The translations under genes were made by a program, and so were the position numbers. Source: Cellulosimicrobium cellulans (GTDB lineage Bacteria; Actinomycetota; Actinomycetes; Actinomycetales; Cellulomonadaceae). From it: DNA of 64,000 nt. This document shows, piece by piece, positions 26,623 through 33,391 of this stretch. The first letter of the stretch is position 1; every line of letters starts with the position of its first letter. The stretch lies in assembly GCF_016907755.1 (NCBI RefSeq), contig NZ_JAFBCN010000001.1, positions 2,666,001 through 2,730,000 on the forward strand, written 5' to 3'. Under the pieces are notes generated by a model. It was not told the DNA's origin. It searched no databases and saw only the letters and a list, made by a program, of their open reading frames with translations.

Positions 26623-27411
26623 TCAGGCGGTGAGCGCGCCGATCCCGGTCACCCACCCCCCGAGGACGCCCGCCGCGACCACCGCGCCGGCGACGGCCAG
26701 GACGGCGCCCGCCGCGACGACGTCGGGCACGCGGAGCGGGACGGGCCGCGAGGTCGTCCGGGGGCCGGAGCCCAGCCCGCGCGACTCGAGCGCGACCGTC
26801 AGGCGCTCCGACCGGCGCACCGCGCCGACGAGGAGCGCGAAGGCGGCCGCGCCGAGCGACCGTGGCGACCGGGGGAGCCGGCCGGGGTGGCGCCGAGGGT
26901 CGCGCACGGCCTGGGCGCAGCGGATCGTGTGCCACGCGTCGGGGAGCTCGACGAGGAGCCGGTGCGCGGCGAGCACGGCGAACGTCCAGGTCGCGGGCAG
27001 GCGCGCGTGCTGGTGCAGGCTCGTCATCAGGCGCACGGGGTCGGTCGTGAGGACGAGCGCGAGGGACAGCGCGCCCACGAACAGCGTGCGCACCGCGAGC
27101 GCCGCGCCGATCGTCAGCCCGTCCGCGCCGACGGTGAGCGGACCGAGCGGGACGGCGTCGCCGCCGGGCCGGGTGACGACGTTGACGACGAGCAGGCTCG
27201 TCGCGAACACCACGAACGGGACGTGCGCGAGCGCGAGCGTGCGGCCGGGCACCCGGCCGAGCACCAGCAGCGCGGCGACGGTGAGCACCCAGCCGGTCGC
27301 CGGGGTCACCGGGTCGGTGACGAGCAGCGCGGCCGTCGACAGGACGAGCACCGTCGCGAGCTTGACCGTGGGGTTCCACCGTTCGAGGACCGTCAGGCGG
27401 GGTGCGGTCAC
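26623..27411 (-). CDS. ecfT: ECF transporter transmembrane subunit EcfT (YkoC/CbiQ family)
   Basis: Membrane scaffold that couples ATP hydrolysis to the substrate-binding subunit. 262 aa with about five or six hydrophobic helices and the family coupling motif A-x-x-x-R-G in 'VALESRGLGSG', as well as 'RLTVLERWNPTVKL' at the N-terminus. GTG at 27411 overlaps the stop of the ATPase gene (GTGA). With the YkoE-like and double-ATPase genes upstream it completes a YkoEDC-type transporter for thiamine or its pyrimidine precursor HMP. Confidence 0.9.
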   Translation of the reverse strand: MTAPRLTVLERWNPTVKLATVLVLSTAALLVTDPVTPATGWVLTVAALLVLGRVPGRTLALAHVPFVVFATSLLVVNVVTRPGGDAVPLGPLTVGADGLTIGAALAVRTLFVGALSLALVLTTDPVRLMTSLHQHARLPATWTFAVLAAHRLLVELPDAWHTIRCAQAVRDPRRHPGRLPRSPRSLGAAAFALLVGAVRRSERLTVALESRGLGSGPRTTSRPVPLRVPDVVAAGAVLAVAGAVVAAGVLGGWVTGIGALTA

Positions 27412-29261
27412 GGGGTCGCCTCCGCGGGGACGGCCGCTGCGGGCGTCGGTGCGCCCACGAGCCCGGTGCCCGGGGCGTTGCGGGCCTCGACCTCGTACCC
27501 GGCGTCGCACGCGGTGTCGAGCGCGCGGACGAGCACGCCCGGGTCGACGCCGCGACCGCGGCCGACGCGTGCCCACCAGTCGAGCAGCGGGGGCCGGCGC
27601 AGGCCAGCGAGCGCGCACAGCGCGTCGTCGGCGAGGACGGCTGACGGCTCCGCGACCGTGACGAGCGCGCCGTCCACGACCACGGCCACCCGGTCGGCGG
27701 CGGCCGCGACGAGCGACAGGTCGTGCAAGACGACGACCACCGCACCGCCCGCGTCGGCGCGCTCCCGCAGCACGCGGGCGGCCGTCGCGGTCTGGGCCCG
27801 GTCCAGCCCGAAGGTGGGCTCGTCGGCGAGGAGGACCGGCGGGTCGAGGACGGTCGCGGTCGCCAGGGACAGGCGCCGCTGCTCGCCGCCCGAGAGCCGG
27901 TACGGGTTCGCGTCGGCGAGATGTTCGAGCCCGAACGCGGCGAGCGTCCGGTCGACGCGCGCGTCGACGTCGGCGAGCCGCGCGAGCCGGGCCGACCAGG
28001 CGACCTCCTCGCGCACCGTGCGGGCCACGAACTGGTGCTCGGGGTCCTGGAACACCATCGCGACCGGCTCGCCGGTCGCGGTCGCGACGTCGCCCGTGGT
28101 GCGCTCGAGCCCGGCCAGGCCGCGCAGGAGCGTCGACTTGCCGCCCCCGTTGGGCCCGACGACGGCGAGCACCTCGCCCGCGCGGACGTCGAGGTCCACG
28201 CCGCGCACGACGGCCGTGCCGACGTGCCGGGACCGCCCCGCGCGGAGTCCGCCGCGGTGGACGGCGAGGTCACGGGCCCGGAGCGCGACCGGGCGCGCTG
28301 CGCCGCCCGGGGTCGCGGCCGGGGGCCGGTCCGAGGTCCCCGGGCGCGCGGGCGACGACCGCGCGAGGTCGACCAGCCAGTCGTCGGTCTCGGGGGAGCC
28401 GATCGGCCCCGGGGCGCCGGCTTGTTCGAGCCGGACCGCGAGCGGCAGCCAGCACCCCAGGTCGGCGAGGTCGCGCGCGTGAGCGCGCAGGACGCGGTCG
28501 GTGGGGCCGTGCGCGACGACCCGACCCTCGCGGCCGAGCACCAGGACCGTGTCCGGCAGCGCGCCCAGGTCGTCCAGGCGGTGCTCGACGAGCACGACCG
28601 AGCGGTGCCGTGGCGCCACGTCGTGACCGTCGTCGGGCCCGGGGTGGCGCGCGAGACCGGTGACGAGCGCCCCGACGTCGTGGGCGGAGGCGGGGTCCAG
28701 CAGCGCGGTGGGCTCGTCGAGGACGACGAGCTCCGGGTCGGCGACGAGCGCCGCGGCGACCGCGACGCGCTGCGCCTCCCCGCCCGACAGCGCGTGGGTC
28801 GGGCGGTCGTGCAGGTGCGCGGCGCCGACGGCGGTGAGCGCCGCGGTCGCGCGGGCGTCCATGGTGCGGGGGTCGGCGCCGCGGTTCTCGAGCGCGAACC
28901 GCAGCTCCTCGTCCACGCGCGCCAGGCAGAGCTGGTCACCGGGCCGCTGCTGGACGAGGCCCACGCGCGCGGCGAGCGCGGGCGGCGGCACCTCGCGCGG
29001 GTCGAGCCCGGTCACCCGCAGCCGGCCCGCGACGGTACCCGGGAGCGTGTGCGGGACGACGCCGACGAGCGCGCGCAGGAGGGTCGACTTCCCGCACCCG
29101 GACGGGCCGAGGACCAGCAGGCTCGTCCCGGCGGGGACGGTGACGTCGACGCCGTCGAGCACCCGGGCGCCGTGGTGCCCGAGGCGCACGGTCAGGCCGT
29201 CGGCTGCGACCGCGTCGGGGGCGACGGCGTCGGGCGTGCGGGTGACAGCGTGCTCAGCCAC
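27408..29261 (-). CDS. ECF transporter double ATP-binding protein (YkoD-like)
   Basis: 617-aa protein with two fused ABC ATPase domains. Domain 1 has Walker A 'GPSGCGKST' and signature 'LSGGEAQR'; domain 2 has 'GPNGGGKST' and 'LSGGEQRR'. Both have Walker B segments ending in Asp-Glu ('LVVLDEPTALLD', 'VLLADEPTFGLD'). A linker of about 60 residues rich in Pro, Gly and Ala joins them. It energises the EcfT/YkoE complex. The GTG at 29261 overlaps the ykoE stop by eight bases. Conserved motifs in both halves suggest both sites are active. Confidence 0.93.
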   Translation of the reverse strand: MAEHAVTRTPDAVAPDAVAADGLTVRLGHHGARVLDGVDVTVPAGTSLLVLGPSGCGKSTLLRALVGVVPHTLPGTVAGRLRVTGLDPREVPPPALAARVGLVQQRPGDQLCLARVDEELRFALENRGADPRTMDARATAALTAVGAAHLHDRPTHALSGGEAQRVAVAAALVADPELVVLDEPTALLDPASAHDVGALVTGLARHPGPDDGHDVAPRHRSVVLVEHRLDDLGALPDTVLVLGREGRVVAHGPTDRVLRAHARDLADLGCWLPLAVRLEQAGAPGPIGSPETDDWLVDLARSSPARPGTSDRPPAATPGGAARPVALRARDLAVHRGGLRAGRSRHVGTAVVRGVDLDVRAGEVLAVVGPNGGGKSTLLRGLAGLERTTGDVATATGEPVAMVFQDPEHQFVARTVREEVAWSARLARLADVDARVDRTLAAFGLEHLADANPYRLSGGEQRRLSLATATVLDPPVLLADEPTFGLDRAQTATAARVLRERADAGGAVVVVLHDLSLVAAAADRVAVVVDGALVTVAEPSAVLADDALCALAGLRRPPLLDWWARVGRGRGVDPGVLVRALDTACDAGYEVEARNAPGTGLVGAPTPAAAVPAEATP

Positions 29262-29979
29262 GGCGGGCCGCGCCGATGGCGAACGCGTCGAGGGCGCCCG
29301 TGCGGGCGAGCGCGTCGCCGAGGAGGCGGGCCGCGAGGCCGCACAGCACGACGCACGACACGACCTGGACCCCGAGCCGGAGGATCGCGTAGTCCTGCCC
29401 GAGCCAGCCGAAGCGCACGGCGTTGAAGGCGAACGTGACGAGCGCGGCGCTCACGCCGGACGCGACGAACACCCACCAGCCGAACCGGCGGTACCTCGTG
29501 AGCGCGAACGGCAGCTCGGCACCGACGCCCTGGACCAGGCCCACGACGAGCAGCAGCGGCCCCGCGGGGGAGGCGAGGAAGACGACCTCGACGAGCGCGG
29601 CGAGGGTCTCGGCGAGGATGCCGACCCCCGGCTTGCGCACGATGTACGTGGCCAGGGGGCCGACGACGATCCACGCGCCCGCGAGGACGTTCGCGGCGAG
29701 GTCCGCGAGGGGGCCCATCGCGAGCTGGAGCGGGGCCCAGAGCTGGACGAACGCCCAGTACACGAACCCGAAGACCACGCCGAGGACGGCGATCAGCACC
29801 GTCTCGTGCAGCGTCAGCCCGCGACGCGGCGCGAGACGCCCGGTCGGGCGGACCGCGGGACCGGGCGCCCCGCCGACCGACACGCCGGGCGACACGCCGG
29901 CCGACCCGGTGGGCGGCCGGTCGGTGGGTACGGCGGCGCTCGGAGTCGCCTGCTGCGGGGTGGTGCGGGGCTCGGCCAT
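29254..29979 (-). CDS. ykoE: YkoE-like substrate-specific component of a thiamine-type ECF transporter
   Basis: Substrate-binding membrane subunit, 241 aa. After a Pro/Thr/Gly-rich tail of about 60 residues come five to six membrane helices; 'FGFVYWAFVQLWAPLQLAMG' and 'QGVGAELPFALTRYRRFGWW' are typical of YkoE. Known YkoEDC systems import thiamine or HMP. The ATG at 29979 has a GGAGGG site (29987-29992). It is the first gene of ykoE-ecfA-ecfT and is preceded by a TPP riboswitch, which directly supports a thiamine-related substrate. Confidence 0.92.
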   Translation of the reverse strand: MAEPRTTPQQATPSAAVPTDRPPTGSAGVSPGVSVGGAPGPAVRPTGRLAPRRGLTLHETVLIAVLGVVFGFVYWAFVQLWAPLQLAMGPLADLAANVLAGAWIVVGPLATYIVRKPGVGILAETLAALVEVVFLASPAGPLLLVVGLVQGVGAELPFALTRYRRFGWWVFVASGVSAALVTFAFNAVRFGWLGQDYAILRLGVQVVSCVVLCGLAARLLGDALARTGALDAFAIGAARRG

Positions 29980-30100
29980 GCGGGTTCCCTCCGTCGGGCC
30001 CCCGGGGCGAGGGGTGCACGACGGCGCGCCACCGCCGGCCCGCGCGGACGGCCGGGCGCGAGCGCACGGGCACGAGCGCGCAGGGGACGGTGACGTCGGC

Positions 30101-30205
30101 CCTGCTCCCTTCGCTGGTACGAACCAGATCAGGTTCCACGGGTCTGCAGGAGGGACGGGTGTCCGGCCTGCACTCTCAGCGCTCGTGCGCTCCCCGGGGG
30201 CGTTC
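30101..30205 (-). ncRNA. TPP riboswitch (THI element)
   Basis: On the minus strand the conserved blocks occur in order: GGGGAGC, GCTGAGAGTGC, GACCCGTGGAACCTGATCTGG, TTCGTACCAGCGAAGGGA. This is the thiamine pyrophosphate aptamer and sits between a good promoter and the thiamine transporter genes. The 120 bases between aptamer and ATG contain CCCTC (30009-30013) able to pair with the ribosome site GAGGG (29987-29991), so control may be at translation; this pairing is inferred. The stretch 29980-30293 holds only this leader and its promoter. Confidence 0.95.
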
Positions 30206-30211
30206 GGCCCG

Positions 30212-30240
30212 ACCCTAGGCCCTCGGCGCGACCCGGACAA
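30212..30240 (-). promoter_or_regulatory. promoter of the TPP-riboswitch operon
   Basis: Minus strand TTGTCC (30240-30235), 17-base spacer, TAGGGT (30217-30212). Places the transcript start near 30205, at the 5' edge of the aptamer. Confidence 0.7.
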
Positions 30241-30293
30241 TCCCAGCGTCTCAGCCAGCGGGACGCGCCGTCGGGGCGTGAGAGCGTGGCGGC

Positions 30294-30734
30294 ATGACCA
30301 TGGACGACGACCCCGCGGCGGTCGCGGAGCTCGACCGCCTCGCCGAGGCCGTCCGGTCGGCGCCCGCCGGAGACACGACGGCGCAGATCGCCCTCTGGCG
30401 TCAGGCGACCCGGCTCGACACCTGGTTCTTCATCGCGCGCGGCCCCGGGGACCGGCCCCGCCCGTACGCGGTGGCCGCCGCCCAGGGGCCGATGATCTGC
30501 CTCTACAGCGGCGCCGACCGCGCGAAGGAGGCCGCGCTGGCCCTCGGGCTCGCCGCAGAGGGCGACGCCGTACCGCTCCTCGGGGTCCCGGTGCCGGCCG
30601 CGATCGACTACCTCGCCTCCTTCGGCGCGGCCGGCGTCGTCGGGGTCGCGCTGGACCACCCCCGGATCGGGCACCACGTGCCCCTCGCCAACCTGTCCCT
30701 GCTCAAGGCGTGGGCCGTCGCGGACGCGGAGTAG
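30294..30734 (+). CDS. SseB-like small protein
   Basis: Protein of 146 aa without membrane segments. 'RLDTWFFIARG', 'GPMICLYSGADRAKEAALALG' and 'GVPVPAAIDYLASFGAAGVVGVALDHP' resemble the SseB N-terminal-like family found in many actinobacteria. Molecular function unknown. Two ATGs (30294, 30300) are possible starts, neither with a good ribosome site. It lies between the divergent thiamine promoter and the SOS box. Confidence 0.65.
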   Translation: MTMDDDPAAVAELDRLAEAVRSAPAGDTTAQIALWRQATRLDTWFFIARGPGDRPRPYAVAAAQGPMICLYSGADRAKEAALALGLAAEGDAVPLLGVPVPAAIDYLASFGAAGVVGVALDHPRIGHHVPLANLSLLKAWAVADAE

Positions 30735-30762
30735 ACGTCGTGCGGGCGGCTGCCCTCAGGGC

Positions 30763-30791
30763 TTGACGGCGAATCGAACACCTGTTCGAAT
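30763..30791 (+). promoter_or_regulatory. promoter of the radical SAM gene, overlapped by a LexA box
   Basis: TTGACG (30763-30768), 17-base spacer, TCGAAT (30786-30791), ending 6 bases before the GTG at 30798. The LexA box covers the -10, the position expected for repression. A leaderless transcript is implied. Confidence 0.6.
30774..30789. promoter_or_regulatory. LexA (SOS) box
   Basis: TCGAACacctGTTCGA is a perfect palindrome with the 4-base spacer of the actinobacterial/Gram-positive SOS consensus GAAC-N4-GTTC. It lies directly before the radical SAM gene. From memory, the M. tuberculosis homologue Rv2578c is also among the genes with LexA boxes. Confidence 0.88.
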
Positions 30792-30797
30792 GTGCGG

Positions 30798-32462
30798 GTG
30801 AGGTGGGACGGACAGGCGCTCGGCGCGGACGACGGCGCTCTCCCGGGGCTGGAGCGGGCGGGCCTCGTGCGCAGCGTGCGCACGCCCGAGTTCGCCGGGA
30901 TCACGTTCCACGAGGTGACGGCCAAGAGCGCGCTGTCGAAGGTCCCGGCGATGTCGCGGATGCCGTTCCGCTGGACGGTCAACCCGTACCGCGGCTGCAG
31001 CCACGCCTGCTCCTACTGCCTCGCGCCGTCGACGCCCGTGCTGCTCGCCGACGGCACGCAACGGCCGATCGGCGAGCTGCGCGTCGGCGACGAGATCGTG
31101 GGGACCGCACCGCGCGGCGCCTACCGGCGCTACGTGCGCACGCGCGTGCTCGACCGCTGGACCACCCGCAAGCGCGCGTACCGCGTGACCCTCGCGGACG
31201 GCACGCGCCTCGTCGCGAGCGGTGACCACCGGTTCCTCACCGAACGGGGCTGGCGTCACGTCGTCGGCGGGGCCGGTCGCCGCGCCCACCTGGCGCTGGG
31301 CGACGTCCTCGTCGGTCCGGGGGCGGCCGCGCTCGCGGACGGGCGGGTCGCGCTCGACGGCCGGGACGTCACGGGCGACGAGGCGCTGCGCGTCGACTCG
31401 CTCGAGGCGCTCGACGGGCCGGGGGAGGAGACCGAGCTCGTCGACATCACCACCGGGACGCGGGACTTCGTCGCCTCCGGGGTCGTGAGCCACAACTGCT
31501 TCGCGCGGCCCACCCACCAGTACCTCGACCTCGACGCGGGCGACGACTTCGACCGCGAGGTCGTGGTCAAGGTGAACGTCGACGAGGTGCTGCGCGCCGA
31601 GCTCGCCCGCGCGTCGTGGAGCCGCGAGCCCGTCGCACTCGGCACGAACACGGACCCCTACCAGCGGGCCGAAGGGCGCTACCGCCTCATGCCGGGCATC
31701 ATCGACGCGCTCGCGGGCTCCGGCACACCCCTGTCGGTCCTCACCAAGGGCACGCTCCTGCGCCGCGACCTGCCGCTGCTCGCCGACGCCGCCTCGCGCG
31801 TCGAGGTCGGGGTCGGCGTCTCGCTCGCGCTGCTGGACCCGACTCTCCAGGCGAGCGTCGAACCGGGCACGCCCTCGCCGCGCGCCCGCCTCGACCTGAT
31901 CCGCGCGGTCCGCGAGGCGGGCCTGCCGTGCGGCGTCATGGTCGCGCCCGTGCTGCCGTGGCTCACCGACTCCACGCGCGCGCTGACGGACCTGCTCGAC
32001 GCCGTGCAGGACGCCGGGGCCACGGGGGTCACCGTGCTGCCCCTGCACCTCAAGCCCGGCACGCGCGAGTGGTACCTGGGCTGGCTCGCGCGCGAGCACC
32101 CCCAGCTCGTCCCCGGGTACGAGCGCGTCTACGCGCGCGGCGCGTACGCCTCGAAGGCGTACCGCTCGTGGCTGTGGGACCGTGTGCGCCCGATGCTCGA
32201 GGCACGCGGCTTCGCGGTGTCCGGCCATCGCGGTCCCGCCGGCGTCGAGGGGCGGTACCGCCGGGGCGAGCTCGGCGGCCTCGGCTCCGGGCCGCTGGAC
32301 CCCGGCCCACCCCTCGACGGTGCGTACCCCGCCGGGAGCATGGCGCGCGGCGCCCGGGACGCAGAGACGCATCGAGGCCACGACGGGGCGCTCGCGGGCA
32401 TGCCGGTCGACGGGGGTGGGCTCGACGTCGTCGGCGGGGGAGTCGAGCAGGTCCTGTTCTGA
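30798..32462 (+). CDS. Rv2578c-family radical SAM protein, intein-containing
   Basis: Precursor of 554 aa; spliced protein about 394 aa. The radical SAM cluster motif CxxxCxxC is formed only after splicing: C67 and C71 lie in the N-extein (RGCSHACSY) and the third Cys is the first residue of the C-extein (CFARPTHQYLDLD). The rest follows the SplB-like radical SAM fold ('PVALGTNTDPYQRAEGRYRL', 'LTKGTLLRRDLPLL', 'VTVLPLHLKPGTREWYLGWL'). Related proteins are linked to DNA photolesion repair by fold, but the reaction of this family is not established. GTG at 30798 (MRWDGQ) is preferred over GTG 30792 given the promoter. LexA control suggests a DNA-damage role. Confidence 0.92.
   Translation: MRWDGQALGADDGALPGLERAGLVRSVRTPEFAGITFHEVTAKSALSKVPAMSRMPFRWTVNPYRGCSHACSYCLAPSTPVLLADGTQRPIGELRVGDEIVGTAPRGAYRRYVRTRVLDRWTTRKRAYRVTLADGTRLVASGDHRFLTERGWRHVVGGAGRRAHLALGDVLVGPGAAALADGRVALDGRDVTGDEALRVDSLEALDGPGEETELVDITTGTRDFVASGVVSHNCFARPTHQYLDLDAGDDFDREVVVKVNVDEVLRAELARASWSREPVALGTNTDPYQRAEGRYRLMPGIIDALAGSGTPLSVLTKGTLLRRDLPLLADAASRVEVGVGVSLALLDPTLQASVEPGTPSPRARLDLIRAVREAGLPCGVMVAPVLPWLTDSTRALTDLLDAVQDAGATGVTVLPLHLKPGTREWYLGWLAREHPQLVPGYERVYARGAYASKAYRSWLWDRVRPMLEARGFAVSGHRGPAGVEGRYRRGELGGLGSGPLDPGPPLDGAYPAGSMARGARDAETHRGHDGALAGMPVDGGGLDVVGGGVEQVLF
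31017..31496 (+). other. mini-intein (160 aa) inside the radical SAM gene
   Basis: Residues 74-233 of the precursor. Block A begins 'CLAPSTPVLLADGTQRPIGE' with Cys1; block B has 'LVASGDHRFLTERGW'; block F is near 'ELVDITTGTRDFVASG'; block G is 'VVSHN' with the penultimate His and terminal Asn, followed by Cys +1. All splicing residues are present, so it should be active. No LAGLIDADG endonuclease domain fits in 160 residues, so it cannot home by itself. The insertion point is immediately before the third iron-sulfur cluster Cys. Confidence 0.93.
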
Positions 32463-32491
32463 CGCCCTGCGGGGAGCCGCCCGTCGCGGTG

Positions 32492-32803
32492 TCAGGCCGA
32501 CGGTTCGGTTCCCACCGCGCCGACCCGGACGATGTCCGTCCGTGCGACGGCCCGGTCGCGCACGTCCGCCAGTGCCACGCGCGCGGGGTCGGCCATGTAC
32601 GCGGCCAGCGCGTCGTCATCCGGCATCTCGATGACCTGCACCTCGGTCGGCAGCGTCGCGTCCTGACCGGGCAGCGCCCGCACACGCGACAGCACGCGTC
32701 CCCCGTGCGCGGGCACGAGGGCGAGGACGTCGTCCTCGTACCGGCTCAGCAGGTCGGCTCTGCCCTCGACGGGCCACAGCAGGACGCACAGGGTGATCGG
32801 CAT
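32492..32803 (-). CDS. DUF1330-like small protein
   Basis: 103-aa cytoplasmic protein of ferredoxin-like (dimeric alpha/beta barrel) appearance: 'MPITLCVLLWPVEGRADLLS' followed by 'EVQVIEMPDDDALAAYMADP', a layout seen in DUF1330 and EthD-like proteins. No catalytic residue is evident. ATG 32803 lies 6 bases after a -10 hexamer. Convergent with the radical SAM gene. Confidence 0.65.
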   Translation of the reverse strand: MPITLCVLLWPVEGRADLLSRYEDDVLALVPAHGGRVLSRVRALPGQDATLPTEVQVIEMPDDDALAAYMADPARVALADVRDRAVARTDIVRVGAVGTEPSA

Positions 32804-32809
32804 GGCCGA

Positions 32810-32815
32810 ACGCTA
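32810..32815 (-). promoter_or_regulatory. -10 element of the DUF1330-like gene
   Basis: TAGCGT on the minus strand, 6 bases before the ATG at 32803; leaderless transcript likely. Confidence 0.45.
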
Positions 32816-32838
32816 CGCCGCCGCGGTGCTCGCGGGGC

Positions 32839-33306
32839 TCAGCCCTCCGCGAGTCGAGCGGGGAAGCCGCCGGTCGCGACCGGGCCCCAGCGCGTGATCG
32901 TCAGGCGCACGAGCGACTTGCCCTGCGCGACCATCGCCGCGCGGTACTCGTCCCAGTCCGGGTGCTCGCCGCTGATGGAGCGGTAGTACTCGACGAGCGG
33001 CTCGACGGACTCCGGAAGGTCGATCACCTCGGCGTCGCCGTCGACCTGGACCCACGGGTCGGAGAAGCGCTCGCCCAGCGACAGCAGCGACGCGCGCGGG
33101 TCGCGGCGCGCGTTGACCGACTTCGCGCGCTCCGGGTACGTCGACACGACGACCCGGCCCGCGTCGTCCACCCCGTACGTCACCGGGCTGAGCTGCGGCC
33201 GCCCGTCGGCGCGCGTCGTGACGAGGACGCCGTCGTGCCGGGACCGCAGGAACTCCTCGAGCTCCTGGCGCTCGACCCTGCGGTTGGTGGCGATGGTGCG
33301 GGCCAC
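32839..33306 (-). CDS. PPOX-class F420/FMN-dependent oxidoreductase
   Basis: 155-aa split-barrel flavin-binding protein. 'HDGVLVTTRADGRPQLSPVTYG' and 'VVVSTYPERAKSVNARRDPRASL' are typical of the actinobacterial PPOX-class, F420-dependent Rv1155-like group. It probably reduces a small organic substrate using F420H2 or FMN; the substrate is unknown. GTG at 33306 has AGGAGG 7 bases upstream. A hairpin-forming palindrome lies in its leader. Confidence 0.82.
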   Translation of the reverse strand: MARTIATNRRVERQELEEFLRSRHDGVLVTTRADGRPQLSPVTYGVDDAGRVVVSTYPERAKSVNARRDPRASLLSLGERFSDPWVQVDGDAEVIDLPESVEPLVEYYRSISGEHPDWDEYRAAMVAQGKSLVRLTITRWGPVATGGFPARLAEG

Positions 33307-33324
33307 GGGAGGCCTCCTCGTCCG

Positions 33325-33351
33325 GTGCGGTAGGGGTACCGCACGACCCTA
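33325..33351 (-). promoter_or_regulatory. -10 and adjacent palindrome upstream of the PPOX gene
   Basis: TAGGGT (33351-33346, minus strand) is followed at once by a perfect 8-bp inverted repeat, 33325-33332 and 33337-33344 around a GGGG/CCCC loop. It covers the expected transcript start, so it may be a repressor operator or a 5' mRNA hairpin. Confidence 0.5.
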
Positions 33352-33391
33352 TCTCCGCGCGGAACCGCGACCGGTTCGACGAGCGCCGAGG

